A stretch of DNA of 64,000 nucleotides, taken from positions 3,534,001 through 3,598,000 of the forward strand of contig NZ_CP192056.1 of the NCBI RefSeq assembly GCF_050942215.1, written 5' to 3'. Both the position numbers and the translations under genes were made by a program. The notes beneath the pieces were generated by a model. That model ran no database searches. It was not told where the DNA came from and was given only the letters and a program-made list of their open reading frames with translations. Shown here one piece after another: positions 53,181-62,761 of the stretch; position 1 is the stretch's first letter, and every line of letters begins with the position of its first letter. This DNA comes from Sphaerimonospora sp050942215 (GTDB lineage: Bacteria > Actinomycetota > Actinomycetes > Streptosporangiales > Streptosporangiaceae).

Positions 53181-54712
53181 CACACATCCTCCGTTCGTGG
53201 GGTGGGCGCCGTCCGCTGAGTGGGCGCCGAGGCGTCGAGCAGACCCCGCAGTTCCCCCTTGACGACCTTGCCCGTCTGGTTCTTCGGCAGGGCGTCCGTG
53301 ATCAGCATCCGTTCGGGGATCTCGTGCCTGGCCAGCCGTTCGAGCAGGAAGCCCCGGATGTCGCCGGCGGTCAGGCCGGGACGGGACGGCACGACGGCCG
53401 CGGCCAGCACCGTCCCGAGCGCCGGGTGCGGAACGCCGAAGACGGCGGCCTCCCTGATCTGCGGATGCTCGTACAGGACGGCCTCGACGTGCAGCGTCGA
53501 GACCTTGAAGGCGCCGCTCTTGACGACGTCGCTCTCCCGGTCGGTGAGGAACAGGTAGCCGTCCTCGTCCAGGTAGCCGACGTCGCCCATGCGGACCCAT
53601 CCGTCCCGGAAGGTCTCGGCCGTGGCGCGTTCCTCGCCGTAGTAGGAGCGGGTGGCGGTGGGCGAGCGCAGCCAGACGTGGCCGACCTCGCCCGGCGGCA
53701 GCGGGGCGCCCTCACGGTCGGTCACCCGCAGGGCGCTGCCGAACGCGGGACGGCCGAGCGCCGCGGGCCGGGCCGGGTCGTACACCATGACGGTCTGGGC
53801 GGGGGCCGCCTCGGTGGAGGTGTAGTAGTTGGTGAGCGTGGCGTTGGGGAAGGCGGCGGCCAGCCGGGCCGACAGCGCCGGGGGCAGCGCGGCGGCGGCC
53901 GACCCCAGCAGGACGACGGAGGACATGTCGTGCCGCTCGTGCAGGCCGGCGTTGAGCAGCTCGACGGCCATCGTGGGGACCACGAAGACCGTGCCCACCC
54001 GGTACGACTCGATCAGCCGGGCGAACCGGCCGGGGGTGAACTGCCCGGGGGTGAGCACGGTGGGATGCGCGTCCAGCGCGTTCATCAGCATGGTCTGGCC
54101 GGCGTTCGTGCCGATCGGGAAGGCGTGCAGCAGATGCTCCGAGTGCCGGAACCGCCGCCTGTTCGGCCTGGTCTCGCAGCCGTACACGAGGTTGGCGTGG
54201 CTGGCGCCCACCCCCTTCGGCCGGCCGGTGGTGCCCGAGGTGTAGAGGATCTGCGCCAGGTCGCGCGAGCGCGGGCCCGGCCCGTCCGGGCCTCCGGCGG
54301 CGCCGTACGCCTCCAGGACGGACGCCGCTATCGCCCGTCCCGCCCCCTCGGGCGCCGGCATGCGGTCGTCGTGGACCACGACGGCGGCTCCGCAGTGGGC
54401 CAGCATGGCGGCGATCTCCGGGGGCGCGAGCCGTTCCGACAGCGGCACGGCCACCGCCCCGGCCTGCTGGACGGCGAGGCAGGCGACGGCGAAGCCGGGC
54501 CAGGCGCGGTGGCCGAACAGCAGGCCCACCCGGTCCCCTGGCCGTACGCCCTCGGCCCGGAGCGCGGCGGCGGCGGCGGCCGAGCGGCGCAGCCAGCCGG
54601 CGAACGTCAGCGCCTCGCCGCCGGCGACCTCGATCGCCACCCGGTCCGGCTGCTCGGCGGCCCGTGACCTGAGCAGGTCCGGCACGGTCCGCGGCACTGG
54701 CACACCCGTCAT
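53180..54712 (-). CDS. Free-standing adenylation enzyme (acyl-AMP/CoA ligase type)
   Basis: 510-aa ANL-family enzyme. ATP motifs are ILYTSGTTGRPKG (near residue 158), NYYTSTEAAP, GDVGYLDEDGYLFLTDR and the C-terminal Lys in PKNQTGKVVKGEL. In the A4 region (FPIGTNAGQTMLMN) the Asp that binds alpha-amino groups in NRPS A domains is missing, so the substrate is probably a carboxylic acid without an alpha-amino group. It would prime the neighbouring carrier domains with an acyl or aryl starter. It is coupled to both neighbours. Confidence 0.88.
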   Translation of the reverse strand: MTGVPVPRTVPDLLRSRAAEQPDRVAIEVAGGEALTFAGWLRRSAAAAAALRAEGVRPGDRVGLLFGHRAWPGFAVACLAVQQAGAVAVPLSERLAPPEIAAMLAHCGAAVVVHDDRMPAPEGAGRAIAASVLEAYGAAGGPDGPGPRSRDLAQILYTSGTTGRPKGVGASHANLVYGCETRPNRRRFRHSEHLLHAFPIGTNAGQTMLMNALDAHPTVLTPGQFTPGRFARLIESYRVGTVFVVPTMAVELLNAGLHERHDMSSVVLLGSAAAALPPALSARLAAAFPNATLTNYYTSTEAAPAQTVMVYDPARPAALGRPAFGSALRVTDREGAPLPPGEVGHVWLRSPTATRSYYGEERATAETFRDGWVRMGDVGYLDEDGYLFLTDRESDVVKSGAFKVSTLHVEAVLYEHPQIREAAVFGVPHPALGTVLAAAVVPSRPGLTAGDIRGFLLERLARHEIPERMLITDALPKNQTGKVVKGELRGLLDASAPTQRTAPTPRTEDV

Positions 54713-57700
54713 CGGACCTCCTCCATCACGCCTTCATCCGTCGCGCGTTCGGCCGGCCTGCCCGCACCCGCGGCGCCTTCGCCCGCCGTGTCCTCGCGCA
54801 GGGCGGCGATGCCCACCACGTCGTCCGGCATGGCGTCGGCCACCTCCAGGTCCAGGCGGGACAGCGACCGGGCGCGCAGCGCCGTGCCGCCGATCAGCAG
54901 GATCGCCACACCGCAGATCAGGTACATCAGCCCGATCCCGCGTCCCTCACCGGTTCCCATGACCACGCCCAGCGTGGTGGACAGCGGCCCGTCCGGTGTC
55001 ATCAGCGGCTCGAGCACGGCCGAGGCGTACGGCGCGACCAGCCCGAACCCGATCGGCATCGTCGACCACGCGATCATCGTGTTGAGCGCGAACACCCGCC
55101 CGTGGTACCGCTGCGGCACCTTGACCTGCACGATCGTGGCGTAGATGCCGTTGACGAGCGTGAGCGCCATCCCCATGCAGGAGGCGCCGACGGCGATGAC
55201 CATCAGGTCCGGCCGCAGCCCGGTGACCAGACCGGCCACCCCGAGCGCCAGCGTGAAGAGCAGCATCCCGCGCACGCGCAGCTCACGCGGCCCACCCCAG
55301 ACGCTCATGACCAGACCGCCCAGGAACGCCCCCAGGCCGGAGGCGAACGAGATCCTGCCCACGTCCTCGAGCGTCCCGAACGCCAGCACCAGCGGCGAGA
55401 TCATCAGGAACAGCGGCGACAGGAACACGTTGAGCACGGCGAAGAAGATCAGAATGCCGCGGAAGCCGCGGTGGCGCCAGGAGTAGCGGAAACCGGCGAC
55501 GATCTCGGCGGTGACCGTCTCGCGCCGATGCCAGGCCATCATGCGGGGGAAGCGGATGAACAGGAGCACGCCGACGGCGAAGGCGTAGCTGATCACGTCG
55601 AGGGCGAGGATGCCCCCCAGGCCGATGGTGGCGAGCAGCCCTGCGGCGACCAGCGGCACTATCAGCTGCGCGACTCCGGTGACCATCTGGTTGATGCCGT
55701 TGGCGTGGCCCAGGTAGCGCTTGGGCACGATCTGCGGGATGGCCGAGCCGTACGCCAGACGCTGGAAGGTGAGGGCCACCGACAGGCAGACGAGCAGCGG
55801 ATAGATGTGCCAGGTCTCCAGCTGGTCGGTCCACAGCAGGATGCCGAGTACGAGCTGGATGGCCAGCGCCGAGCTGTCGGCGCTCAGCATGACCTTCCTG
55901 CGGTCCATCCGGTCGACGACCGCTCCGGCGAGCGGCGCCACCAGCAGCCCCGGCACCAGCGCGATCACGGCGAACAGCGCGAACCTGGCGACCGACCCGG
56001 TGTCGATGTAGATCCAGATCGGGATGGCGAACTCCGTCAGGGCGGAGCCGATGATCGACACGAGCTGGCCGGAGGCGACGGCGATGAAGCGCCCCATGCT
56101 CGGCTCCGGCCCGTGGTCCTCCGCCGTCGCCGGCGCGTCGCCCGCCCTGGCGATCCCGTACAGCCACCATGTCGAGCCGGTGGCCTCCGTCAGATGCGGC
56201 GGCGGGCGCTCCCCCGCCGCGGCGGGAAGCGTCGCCGTGATGATCTCGGCCAGTTCCTCGGCCCGGTACCGGATGAAGAAGTGGCCCGCCTCCTTGAGCA
56301 CCACGAGCGCGCTGACCGGCGTCAGGAAGTGCCACTCGCGGTAGCGCTCCTCGTAGTACTCCGTGGCCGGATCGCGCTCGCCGACGATCGTCACGAGCGG
56401 CGCGCGCAACGGCGTGACCTGGCCGTCGAGCAGCTCGGTGAAGTACCGCTCGGCGTGCTGGGCCTCGGCGCGCATGTTGCGTACGATGTGGCGGGCCTGC
56501 TCCGGGGTGAGCTCGCTCAGGTCGACGCCCATGGAGACCAGCCAGTTGGCGTAGGCACGGTCGGAGGCGACGGCCGAGGCGCGGGCCAGGCGGGACAGTG
56601 CGTTGAGCACGCGGCCGCGCGGTTTGGCGAACGGGAAGGCGGCGCCGATGTAGACGGCCTCGGGAATCCGCCCGGCCGCCTCCAGCCGGCGCGCGACCTC
56701 CACGGCCAGGGCCGAGCCGACGCTGCTGTGACCGTAGACCACGACCGGGCCGTCCACCCGTTCCAGGACCTCGGCCACGCAGCGGGCGGCCAGCTCGTCG
56801 AAGGGCAGCGGCTCCTCGACCAGCCCCAGGTCGTGGCCGGGAACGGCGAGCGACAGCAGCCGATATCCGGCGGGCAGCGCGTCGGCGAGCGGCTGGTAGA
56901 CGACCGCGCTGCCGCCTCCGTACGGCACGCACACGTAGGTCAGCCGCACCGGCCCGGCCTGCCGGGGCGTCAGCTCGTGCAGCAGCCGCCCGGACCGTCT
57001 GGCGTCGGCGGGCTGGTCGGCCAGCGCGGCCAGCGCGCGGACGGTGGGCTGCTGGAACAGGTCCATCAGCGAAACGCCGGCGCCGAGCGTGCGGCGCATC
57101 CGGGCGACGACCTGGGTGGCGAGCAGCGAGTGGCCGCCCAGGTCGAAGAAGTCCGCGGTCACGCTCACCCGGTCCATGCCGAGCACCTCGGCCCAGATGC
57201 CGGCGATCACCTGCTCTGTCGGGGTGCGCGGCTCGGCGTGGTCGCCGCCGCCGAACACCGGGGCGGGCAGCGCGGACCGGTCGAGTTTGCCGTTGGGGGT
57301 CAGCGGCAGGCGGTCCATGACCGTGACGGCCGCCGGGACCATGTACGCGGGCAGCGTCTCGGCCACGTGGTCGCGCAGTTCCTCCGGCAGCGTCGCCGCC
57401 GGGCCGCCGCCCGCGCCGTCCCGGGCGTGCGCCACGACGTAGGCCAGGAGGTTGCCCCGGTCCGCCAGCACCACCGCCTGGCCGACCGCGGGGTGTTCCA
57501 GCAGCCGCGCCTCGATCTCGCCGGGTTCGACCCGGTAGCCGCGCACCTTCACCTGGTGGTCGGTGCGGCCCAGGAACTCCAGCTCCCCGTCCGACCGCCA
57601 CCGGGCCCGGTCGCCGGTGCGGTAGAGCCGGCCGCCGGGCACGAACGGATCCGGGATGAAACGGTCGGCCGTGAGGTCGGGACGGCCGAGATAGCCGCGG

Positions 57701-60321
57701 GCCAGCCCGGCGCCCCCGATGCACAGCTCACCGGCGACCCCCTGCGGGACCGGCCGGTACCTGCCGTCCAGCACGTACAGGCCGGTGGCGGAGATGGGGC
57801 GGCCGATCGGCGGGCGCAGGCCGTCGTCGTGCAGTTCGGCCGCACTGGCGATCACTGTGGCCTCGGTGGGCCCGTACGTGTTGAGCAGCCGGACCCGGCC
57901 GCCGAAGTGGCGGTGCCAGGCGGTGACCGCCGGCGCCTGCGCCTGGTCGGCGCCGAGGATGGTGAGCCGCAGGCCGGGGGGCCACTCCACCGTCTCGATG
58001 TCGGCGACCAGCTCGTGCCAGTACGACGTGGGCAGGTCGAGGACGGTGATCTGCCGCCCCGCCGGAGTGCTCAGGAAGTCGGGCAGGAACGCGCCGCCGC
58101 CCGGGAGCAGCACGAGCCCGGCGCCGGAGGTCAGGCAGGGGTAGATCTCCTCGACGTGGGTGTCGAAGCTGACCGTGGCGAACTGGAGCACCCGGTCGGA
58201 CGGGCCCAGGCCGTAGGTCTCCCTCATCCAGTGGACCCGGGCGGCCAGCGCGCGGTGTTCCACCACGACGCCCTTGGGGCGGCCGGTGGACCCGGAGGTG
58301 TAGATCACGTATGCGGCCCGGCCCGGGTCGGGCTCGGGCAGCGGATCGTCCGTGCCGGCCGGCAGCTCGCCGTCCACGCACAGCACCCGGCCGGTGGTGA
58401 AGCGGTCGCGCAGGCCGGCGCTGGTGAGGACGGTCACCGCCCCGCTGTCGGCGAGCATCTCGGCCAGCCGCTGCGCGGGGTAGGCCGGGTCGAGCGGCAG
58501 GTAGGCGCCGCCCGCCCGCCAGACGGCCAGCAGCCCGGCCACGAGTTCCGGCCCGCGTTCCAGGGCGACCGCGACGATCGACTCCGGGCCGACGCCGGCG
58601 GCGCGCAGCGCCCGCGCGAGCCGGTCGGCCCGGCCGTCCAGCTCCGCGTAGCTCCACGCACCGGATCCGTCCGCCGCCCAGGTGACGGCCGTCTCGCCGG
58701 GGTGGGCCGCCACGGCCGCCGCGATGAGCTCCGGCACGGTGGCGGCGGGGACCGTACCGGTGCCGGCGCCCCACTCCAGGACCTGCCGCCGCTCCGCCTC
58801 GGAGAGCAGGTCGATCTCCGAGAGCGGCACGTCCGGGGCGGCCGCGACCGCGGTCAGCAGCCGGACGAAGCGGTCCGCCAGCATCGCGATCGTGGTCCGG
58901 TCGAACAGGTCGGTGGCGTACCCGAACACCAGGTTGAGTCCGTCCGGCACCCGCCACGCGTCCAGCGACAGGTCGAACTTGGCCGCGGTGTAGCCGGTGT
59001 CGAAGCCGGTGACCTCCTCGATCCCCGGCATCTCGGGGCGCTGCCACCCCTCGTTCTGGGTGTGCAGGACGAACATCGTCTGGAACAGCGCCGTGCGACT
59101 GAGGTCGCGCTGGACCCGCAGCTCGGTGAGCACCCGCTCGAACGGGATGTCCTGGTGGTCGAAGGCGTCCAGCACCGCGGCGCGGGTCCGCATGAGCAAC
59201 TCGTCGAAGCTGGGGTCGCCCGACAGGTCGCCGCGCAGCACCAGCGTGTTCAGGAAGAACCCGATGAGGGGTTCCAGCTCCACCCGGTCGCGCCCGGAGG
59301 TGGGCGAGCCGACGCAGATGTCGTCCTGACCGCTGTGCCGGGCCAGCAGCGCCTGGTAGGCGGCGAGCAGCGTCATGAACAGCGTCGCGCCCCGCCGTCC
59401 GCCCAGCTTCTCCAGCGCCTCCGTCGACCGCGCGTCGAGGAACACCGTGACGACGTCGCCGTGCGAGGAGTGCACCGCGGGGCGCGGCCGGTCGGCGGGC
59501 AGTTCGAGGGCGGGGGCGTCGGCCAGCCGGGTGGTCCAGTAGGCCAGCGACCGCTCCGCCGCTTCTCCCGCCAGGCGCTCCCGTTGCCAGGCGGCGAAGT
59601 CACCGTACTGCACGGCGAGCGGCGCCGGGGTCGCGTCGTCGCCGGCCAGCCGGGCGGCGTAGCGCGCGGCCAGCTCTCCGGCGAACACGTTCAGCGACAC
59701 GCCGTCGGCCACGATGTGATGGCAGACGACGCACAGAACGTGGTCCTCCGGGCCCAGCCGCAGCAGCGTGACCCGGATCAGCGGAGGGCTGGACAGGTCG
59801 AACGGCGTGTTGGTCCGCCGCGCGACCTCCTGCCTGGCCCACTCCTCGGCGTCGCGGCCGGGGACCCGCCCGTCCTGCGGCCCGGGCGCGGGACAGGACA
59901 GCAGCTCTATGGGGACCGGCGAGATCGCCGGGTCCGCGGCCTGCGCGGGTCCGCCGATCTGCGCGGGCTCGGCGGCCCGCACCGGCTCGATGATCTGCAC
60001 CGGGCTGCCGTCGTCGGAGCGGAAGCCGGTCCGGAGGGTCTCGTGGCGGGCCACGATGTCGTCGAGCGCGCGCTGCAGCGCGGCGATGTCCAGGGGTCCG
60101 CGCCAGCGCTGCGCCAGGCACATGTTGAACGCCGGGTCGCCGGAGTCGAGCTGGTCGAGGAACCAGATGCGTTCCTGGCCGTAGCTGAGCGGGATCGGGG
60201 CGTGCGGATCCCGTGGCGGGATGGGCGCGAGAGCGGCACCCGTGCCGCGCAGCCGCTGAAGGAGCAGCGCACGCTTGGCCGGGCTCAGCGCGGACACGCG
60301 GGACTCCGGGTTTTCGATCAT
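54709..60321 (-). CDS. NRPS C-A-PCP-TE fused to an MFS exporter
   Basis: 1870-aa protein. Domains: C (about 40-480; HHIVADGVS near 200), A (about 500-1010; YTSGSTGRPKG near 674, NTYGPTEATVIAS), PCP (Ser in LGGHSLLATQ near 1064), thioesterase (about 1110-1350; elbow YGHSSVGS near 1195, Asp in VGERDPATEY, His in EAGHFFI), and an EntS-like MFS domain (about 1405-1810) with about ten to twelve hydrophobic helices. Pocket residues read D-T-E-D-I-G-T-V-I-K, the same as in 41938-45048, suggesting the same basic residue. The elbow is GHSSV rather than GxSxG, slightly unusual. Release and export on one chain suggest channelling of the product to the membrane. It is first in the operon, under a LacI-type operator. 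Confidence 0.93.
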   Translation of the reverse strand: MIENPESRVSALSPAKRALLLQRLRGTGAALAPIPPRDPHAPIPLSYGQERIWFLDQLDSGDPAFNMCLAQRWRGPLDIAALQRALDDIVARHETLRTGFRSDDGSPVQIIEPVRAAEPAQIGGPAQAADPAISPVPIELLSCPAPGPQDGRVPGRDAEEWARQEVARRTNTPFDLSSPPLIRVTLLRLGPEDHVLCVVCHHIVADGVSLNVFAGELAARYAARLAGDDATPAPLAVQYGDFAAWQRERLAGEAAERSLAYWTTRLADAPALELPADRPRPAVHSSHGDVVTVFLDARSTEALEKLGGRRGATLFMTLLAAYQALLARHSGQDDICVGSPTSGRDRVELEPLIGFFLNTLVLRGDLSGDPSFDELLMRTRAAVLDAFDHQDIPFERVLTELRVQRDLSRTALFQTMFVLHTQNEGWQRPEMPGIEEVTGFDTGYTAAKFDLSLDAWRVPDGLNLVFGYATDLFDRTTIAMLADRFVRLLTAVAAAPDVPLSEIDLLSEAERRQVLEWGAGTGTVPAATVPELIAAAVAAHPGETAVTWAADGSGAWSYAELDGRADRLARALRAAGVGPESIVAVALERGPELVAGLLAVWRAGGAYLPLDPAYPAQRLAEMLADSGAVTVLTSAGLRDRFTTGRVLCVDGELPAGTDDPLPEPDPGRAAYVIYTSGSTGRPKGVVVEHRALAARVHWMRETYGLGPSDRVLQFATVSFDTHVEEIYPCLTSGAGLVLLPGGGAFLPDFLSTPAGRQITVLDLPTSYWHELVADIETVEWPPGLRLTILGADQAQAPAVTAWHRHFGGRVRLLNTYGPTEATVIASAAELHDDGLRPPIGRPISATGLYVLDGRYRPVPQGVAGELCIGGAGLARGYLGRPDLTADRFIPDPFVPGGRLYRTGDRARWRSDGELEFLGRTDHQVKVRGYRVEPGEIEARLLEHPAVGQAVVLADRGNLLAYVVAHARDGAGGGPAATLPEELRDHVAETLPAYMVPAAVTVMDRLPLTPNGKLDRSALPAPVFGGGDHAEPRTPTEQVIAGIWAEVLGMDRVSVTADFFDLGGHSLLATQVVARMRRTLGAGVSLMDLFQQPTVRALAALADQPADARRSGRLLHELTPRQAGPVRLTYVCVPYGGGSAVVYQPLADALPAGYRLLSLAVPGHDLGLVEEPLPFDELAARCVAEVLERVDGPVVVYGHSSVGSALAVEVARRLEAAGRIPEAVYIGAAFPFAKPRGRVLNALSRLARASAVASDRAYANWLVSMGVDLSELTPEQARHIVRNMRAEAQHAERYFTELLDGQVTPLRAPLVTIVGERDPATEYYEERYREWHFLTPVSALVVLKEAGHFFIRYRAEELAEIITATLPAAAGERPPPHLTEATGSTWWLYGIARAGDAPATAEDHGPEPSMGRFIAVASGQLVSIIGSALTEFAIPIWIYIDTGSVARFALFAVIALVPGLLVAPLAGAVVDRMDRRKVMLSADSSALAIQLVLGILLWTDQLETWHIYPLLVCLSVALTFQRLAYGSAIPQIVPKRYLGHANGINQMVTGVAQLIVPLVAAGLLATIGLGGILALDVISYAFAVGVLLFIRFPRMMAWHRRETVTAEIVAGFRYSWRHRGFRGILIFFAVLNVFLSPLFLMISPLVLAFGTLEDVGRISFASGLGAFLGGLVMSVWGGPRELRVRGMLLFTLALGVAGLVTGLRPDLMVIAVGASCMGMALTLVNGIYATIVQVKVPQRYHGRVFALNTMIAWSTMPIGFGLVAPYASAVLEPLMTPDGPLSTTLGVVMGTGEGRGIGLMYLICGVAILLIGGTALRARSLSRLDLEVADAMPDDVVGIAALREDTAGEGAAGAGRPAERATDEGVMEEVR

Positions 60322-60403
60322 CTTTCTCCTGGTGTAGGCGGAACCCGCGAAGGACGCGCCAGGGACAGGGCCGACGACGGCTCCCGGAGGACAGCCAAGA
60401 TCG

Positions 60404-60455
60404 TGGGATCGCTCCCACGTGGCAGCAGGCTAGGGACGGCCCCCACAAGCGTCAA
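60404..60455 (-). promoter_or_regulatory. NRPS operon promoter with CebR-like operator
   Basis: Minus-strand TTGACG (60455-60450), 17 nt, TAGCCT (60432-60427). A palindrome TGGGATCGCTCCCA (60404-60417) lies 9 bp downstream of the -10 box, one base away from the Streptomyces CebR box. The start codon is 83 bp further on. A LacI-family repressor would cover the transcription start. Confidence 0.78.
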
Positions 60456-60579
60456 GGCGGTTTGGTGATATATCCCGATTTTCGGACGACCAAAAGTCGC
60501 CACCTATTCAGATAGGGATCCACATTTTGGACATTAGGGGCAATATGGCCATCAGGTATAGCGGGATTACGGAATCACC
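60456..60579. other. Centre of the divergent NRPS/E1-E2 control region
   Basis: AT-richer 124 bp between the two promoters (for example gatatatcccgattttcgg and the CCACATTTTGGACATTAGG stretch). No gene and no further palindrome of the CebR type was seen. It may hold activator sites. Confidence 0.4.
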
Positions 60580-60624
60580 TTGACACCCCAGCGGGCCGGT
60601 CCCTACGGTTTGGGAGCGCTCCCA
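60580..60624 (+). promoter_or_regulatory. E1-E2 operon promoter with CebR box
   Basis: Plus-strand TTGACA (60580-60585), 18 nt, TACGGT (60604-60609). TGGGAGCGCTCCCA (60611-60624), one base after the -10 box, is identical to the 14-bp CebR box described in Streptomyces. It extends to a 16-bp perfect palindrome (60610-60625). Confidence 0.85.
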
Positions 60625-60770
60625 ACGCTCAAGACCGCCCGCCGACGCGGCCGGATCGGCACCACACGTGCGTTTCGCCCCGGTCTACACTCCGACCACG
60701 GCGAACGGGCGGCCACCCCCGGCAACCTCCTCCGACGATGGACCCGACGACGGGAAGGTTCGTCACCCTC

Positions 60771-61703
60771 ATGACCAGCACGATCTTGGACCGCGACACG
60801 GTCCCGCTGTCCCCGCCCAGCGGGGAGGACCTGGACCGTCTGCTGCTGATCCGGCACTTCGAGCTGACCCTCCTGCGCCTGTTCGGCGAGGGCCGGCTCA
60901 ACGGCACCACGCACACCTGCCTCGGTCAGGAGTACGTGCCGGTCGCGCTGCGCACGCTGCTGGGCGACGACGACTACGTGTTCAGCAACCACCGCGGGCA
61001 CGGTCACTTCCTGGCCAGGTACGACGAGCCGCACGGACTGCTGGCCGAGATCATGGGCCGGGAGGGCGCCCTCTGCGCGGGAGTCGGCGGCAGCCAGCAC
61101 ATCTACCACCGCAGATTCCTGTCGACCGGCGTCCAGGGCGAGAGCATGCCGGTCGCCGCCGGAGTCGCGCTCAGCCTGAAGAGGGCGGGCGACGGCGCGC
61201 TCGCCTGCGTGCACATCGGCGACGGCACCTGGGGCGAGGGCGCGGTATACGAAGCGCTCAACCTCGCGGCGCTGTGGCGGCTGCCGCTGCTGGTCGTGGT
61301 CGAGCACAACGGCATCGCGCAGTCCACCCCGACCACCGCCCAGATGTCCGGCACCATCGCGGCGCGTGCCGCCGCCTTCGGCGCGGCCCATCACCGTACG
61401 GACTCCATCGACCTCGACCTGATCCGCCGCGAACTGGCCGACCGGGTGCGGCGGGTGCGCGAGGAGGGCCTTCCGACGGTGATCGAGTTCGTGACCCGGC
61501 GGGTCGGCCCGCACAGCAAGGGCGACGACACCCGCTCGGCCGAGGAACTGACCCGGGTGCGGGCGGCCGACTGGCACGTGCGATACGCGGCCGCCTTCCC
61601 CGAGGTCTTCGCGGCGGCCGACGAGGCGCAGCGCCTCCGCATGGCACGGATCACCGACGAGGTGGCCGCCCGCCCGCCGTCCGTGTGGCGGGCCGCCCCG
61701 TGA
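60771..61703 (+). CDS. 2-oxoacid dehydrogenase E1 alpha subunit (ThDP)
   Basis: 310-aa E1-alpha protein. The ThDP motif is GDGTWGEGAVYEALNLAALWRLPLLVVVEHNG (GDG...N, near residues 144-174), with FSNHRGHGHFLARY and GGSQHIYHRRFLSTGVQGE upstream, as in pyruvate or acetoin dehydrogenase alpha subunits. ATG 60771 has GGAAGG 12 nt upstream; an ATG at 60738 gives 11 more residues but has no ribosome-binding site. It decarboxylates a 2-oxoacid and passes the acyl group to the lipoyl arm of E2. The context suggests supply of an acyl unit to the NRPS. Confidence 0.9.
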   Translation: MTSTILDRDTVPLSPPSGEDLDRLLLIRHFELTLLRLFGEGRLNGTTHTCLGQEYVPVALRTLLGDDDYVFSNHRGHGHFLARYDEPHGLLAEIMGREGALCAGVGGSQHIYHRRFLSTGVQGESMPVAAGVALSLKRAGDGALACVHIGDGTWGEGAVYEALNLAALWRLPLLVVVEHNGIAQSTPTTAQMSGTIAARAAAFGAAHHRTDSIDLDLIRRELADRVRRVREEGLPTVIEFVTRRVGPHSKGDDTRSAEELTRVRAADWHVRYAAAFPEVFAAADEAQRLRMARITDEVAARPPSVWRAAP

Positions 61704-62761
61704 CCGTACGGACCGGCGAAGGCGCGCCGAACCCGGGAACGCCGGCCACGGGCGCCGCCCGCACCCCCCGGATGGCCGATCACCTCAACGCGGCGCTGCA
61801 CTCCCTGCTGGAGTCCGATCCGCGCGTGTTCGTCCTCGGCGAGGACATCCGCGACCCGTACGGCGGCGCCTTCAAGATCACAAAGGGGCTGTCCACCCGG
61901 TTCTCCGACCGGGTGCTGTCCACCCCGCTCAGTGAGGGCACGCTGGTCGGCGCGGGGGCCGGGCTGGCCCTGGCCGGCGAGAAGGCGATCGTCGAGATCA
62001 TGTTCTCCGACTTCGTCACGCTCGCCTTCGACCAGATCGTCAACTTCGCCGCGAAGTCCACCACGATGTACGGCCGGCCGGTGCCCGTACCACTCATCGT
62101 CCGCTGCCCCACGGGCGGGCGGCGCGGCTACGGCCCGACGCACAGCCAGAGCCTGCAGAAGCACTTCGTCGGGGTCCCGGGGCTGTCGCTGCACGAGCTG
62201 AGCCCGTTCCACCACGCCGGTGAGCTGCTCACGCACCTGCTGTCACTCGGCGAGCCGTGCGTGTTGTTCGAGGACAAGGTGCTCTACACCGAACGGATCT
62301 TCCGCGACGGCGTCGTGGACGACCTGTTCGGCTTCGACCTGGTGGGCGGGCCGTCCGGGTGGGCCAGGGTCGGCGTGCCGGGTGAGACCCGCTACGACTG
62401 CACGCTGATCGCGCCGGGCGGGCTGACCCGGCGCGCGCTGGCCGCCATGCGCACGCTGCTCGTCGAGGACGACCTGCTGTGCCGGCTGCTGGTGCCCGCC
62501 CGGCTCTACCCGCTGGACCTGGCGCCGATCCTCGGCGACGTGACCGGCCACGTCTGCGTGGTCGAGGACGGGACGGCCGGGGGCACCTGGGGTTCGGAGG
62601 TGGCGCAGGCCCTCTATCCGCTGCTCTGGTCGCGGCTCGCCCGGCCGATCGGCCTGGTCAGCGCCGCCGACAGCGTCATCCCCACGGCGGCGCACCTGGA
62701 AAGCGGCGTCCTGGTGGGAGAGGACACGATCCGCCTGGCCGTACGGGAGGCCCTTTCTTGA
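61700..62761 (+). CDS. 2-oxoacid dehydrogenase E1 beta subunit
   Basis: 353-aa E1-beta protein: ALHSLLESDPRVFVLGEDIRDPYGGAFKITKGL, DRVLSTPLSEGTLVGAGAGLALAG and EIMFSDFVTLAFDQIVNFAAK. The catalytic His region reads PTGGRRGYGPTHSQSLQKHFVGVPGL. It forms the alpha2-beta2 E1 with the preceding gene (overlap 4 bp, GTGA). Some 20 residues of Pro/Ala/Gly-rich sequence precede the core. Confidence 0.9.
   Translation: MTVRTGEGAPNPGTPATGAARTPRMADHLNAALHSLLESDPRVFVLGEDIRDPYGGAFKITKGLSTRFSDRVLSTPLSEGTLVGAGAGLALAGEKAIVEIMFSDFVTLAFDQIVNFAAKSTTMYGRPVPVPLIVRCPTGGRRGYGPTHSQSLQKHFVGVPGLSLHELSPFHHAGELLTHLLSLGEPCVLFEDKVLYTERIFRDGVVDDLFGFDLVGGPSGWARVGVPGETRYDCTLIAPGGLTRRALAAMRTLLVEDDLLCRLLVPARLYPLDLAPILGDVTGHVCVVEDGTAGGTWGSEVAQALYPLLWSRLARPIGLVSAADSVIPTAAHLESGVLVGEDTIRLAVREALS

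Noticed and set aside
55102..60468. Very long plus-strand open frame (about 1788 codons) opposite the NRPS-MFS gene
   Set aside because: It is a GC-rich shadow frame: composition dominated by Arg, Gly, Asp, His and Gln, no family motif, while the opposite strand encodes a complete NRPS-TE-MFS protein.
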